Origin: Rhabdochlamydiaceae bacterium
GTDB lineage: Bacteria; Chlamydiota; Chlamydiia; Chlamydiales; Rhabdochlamydiaceae
Reading direction: 5' to 3'
Assembly (NCBI GenBank): GCA_019745395.1
Contig: JAIETG010000006.1
Location: 1 to 64,000, forward strand
Length of the DNA stretch: 64,000 bases
Under the pieces are notes generated by a model. That model saw nothing but the letters and a program-made list of their open reading frames with translations, searched no databases and was not told the origin of the DNA. The translations under genes were made by a program, and so were the position numbers. How positions within the stretch are numbered: position 1 is the stretch's first letter; each line of letters starts with the position of its first letter. This document shows, in pieces, positions 63,183 to 64,000 of this stretch.

Positions 63183-64000
63183 AGACTGATTTTACACCTA
63201 AAGGAGATCAGCCTGAGGCAATTCATAAGCTTGCTACAGAGATTCAGGCTGGTCGCTCCTCTCAGGTGCTCTTAGGAATTACAGGGTCGGGAAAAACCTT
63301 TACGATGGCATCTGTAGTAGAAAAGGTGCAAAAACCCACTTTGGTTTTAGCTCATAATAAAACTTTAGCCGCACAGCTTTATCAAGAGTTTAAAAATTTT
63401 TTTCCGGATAATGCCGTTGAGTACTTTGTTTCTTATTACGATTACTATCAACCGGAAGCTTATATTGCACGTACAGATACCTATATTGAAAAAGATTTTG
63501 CGATCAATGACCAGATCGATCGAATGAGGCTATCTGCTACGCGTTCTTTGCTTGAGCGTTTAGATGTAATCATAGTTTCTTCTGTTTCCTGTATTTATGG
63601 TCTAGGAACTCCTGAATACTACAGAGAGATGCAGCTTAAGGTTCATGTGGGTCTCTCTAAAAAAAGAGATGATCTTTTGTTCCATCTTGTGGAGATGCAG
63701 TACAAACGCAATGATTATGATTTAATAAGATCGACTTTCCGCTGTCGAGGAGATGTCATAGAGATTATGCCAGCTTATGAGGAGGATAAAGCGTATCGGA
63801 TTGAGTTTTTTGGTGATGAGATCGATCGGATTTCTGAAATTGATCCATTGACAGGAAGAACTCGTCAAAAATTAGAAGAATTTACGCTTTTTCCAGGATC
63901 TCACCACGTTACCCCGGAAGAAGTGCGCCATAAAGCTCTTGGGACCATTCGAGATGAACTGAAAGAGAGGCTTGTTTATTTTGAAGATCAAAACCAGTTG
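63170..64000 (+). CDS. uvrB: Excinuclease ABC subunit B (UvrB), 5' part
   Basis: Partial: 277 codons are present and the frame is open at the window end. [20 protein letters not shown] leads into [12 protein letters not shown] (Walker A), [17 protein letters not shown] and [16 protein letters not shown] (the beta-hairpin that probes damaged DNA). The UvrB-specific [15 protein letters not shown] and [11 protein letters not shown] follow. UvrB verifies lesions handed over by UvrA in nucleotide excision repair. No SD is seen, and translation is probably coupled to tyrP2 by the 13-base overlap. Confidence 0.95.
   Translation, partial: MFKLKTDFTPKGDQPEAIHKLATEIQAGRSSQVLLGITGSGKTFTMASVVEKVQKPTLVLAHNKTLAAQLYQEFKNFFPDNAVEYFVSYYDYYQPEAYIARTDTYIEKDFAINDQIDRMRLSATRSLLERLDVIIVSSVSCIYGLGTPEYYREMQLKVHVGLSKKRDDLLFHLVEMQYKRNDYDLIRSTFRCRGDVIEIMPAYEEDKAYRIEFFGDEIDRISEIDPLTGRTRQKLEEFTLFPGSHHVTPEEVRHKALGTIRDELKERLVYFEDQNQL

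Noticed and set aside
1-64000. CRISPR arrays, insertion sequences, riboswitches and rRNA
   Set aside because: No regularly spaced repeats, transposase motifs, rRNA segments or recognisable riboswitch folds were seen.

Overview
The window is a gene-dense chromosomal segment from a member of the Chlamydiota. It is low in GC, has no insertion sequences and carries little intergenic DNA. Several gene blocks match the chlamydial core as I remember it from C. trachomatis: recB-recC-lplT (CT639-641), thrS-parA-pGP6-D-like (CT581-583), the CT644-CT650 block (dus, yggT, a PilM/PilO-like pair, a MORN-type lipoprotein, 5-FTHF cyclo-ligase, recA), and greA-hemB-thyX (CT636/633/632). It also has genes typical of amoeba- or arthropod-associated relatives: glucokinase, purB, a MOMP-like barrel, an ankyrin effector candidate, an M48 protease and several exported hydrolases. 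A Rhabdochlamydia- or Simkania-like organism is my best guess, by inference only.

Layout. 1-7.2 kb is accessory: a truncated MGDG-synthase-like gene, a membrane sulfatase/LTA-synthase-like enzyme, two tandem GT69-like glycosyltransferases, and a divergent pair made of an unknown membrane protein and an M48 protease. 7.3-15.7 kb holds recB, recC and an LplT-like transporter. 15.7-21.4 kb holds a decayed DUF2156 fragment, an unknown 466-aa protein, a porin-like barrel, an ankyrin/cysteine-protease-like protein and a MOMP-like barrel. 21.5-26.4 kb is the thrS-parA-pGP6-purB run. 26.4-34.6 kb holds an unknown 550-aa protein, a decayed GNAT gene, dapA, an MFS carrier, a CesT-like chaperone, an Rsm22-like methyltransferase, ung, a C45-type hydrolase and a small conserved protein. 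A tRNA-Pro(GGG) follows, then an exported Nudix enzyme flanked by direct repeats, a lipoprotein, a GNAT and a TrmA/RlmD-family methyltransferase.

The non-coding stretch at 38.5-39.06 kb carries a dense cluster of DnaA-box-like 9-mers, three copies of a 14-mer and an AT-only tract. It is a strong candidate replication origin. To its right lie a left-handed beta-helix protein and ispA, recA, glucokinase, an OppA-type lipoprotein and several small exported or membrane proteins. Next come the CT644-649 homologues, and a cluster of very small genes (53.1-54.4 kb) that includes one with an in-frame stop. The window ends with a NYN ribonuclease, rdgB, long-form greA, hemB, a long ThyX, two tandem TyrP-type permeases and the 5' part of uvrB.

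The genes mostly serve DNA repair and nucleotide hygiene (RecBC, RecA, Ung, RdgB, UvrB, Nudix), import from the host (OppA, TyrP pair, MFS), envelope building (barrels, lipoproteins, glycosyltransferases, DapA for meso-DAP) and host interaction. Many gene starts were moved inward from upstream TTG codons to an ATG with a better Shine-Dalgarno (SD) sequence or family fit; each entry says so where it applies.
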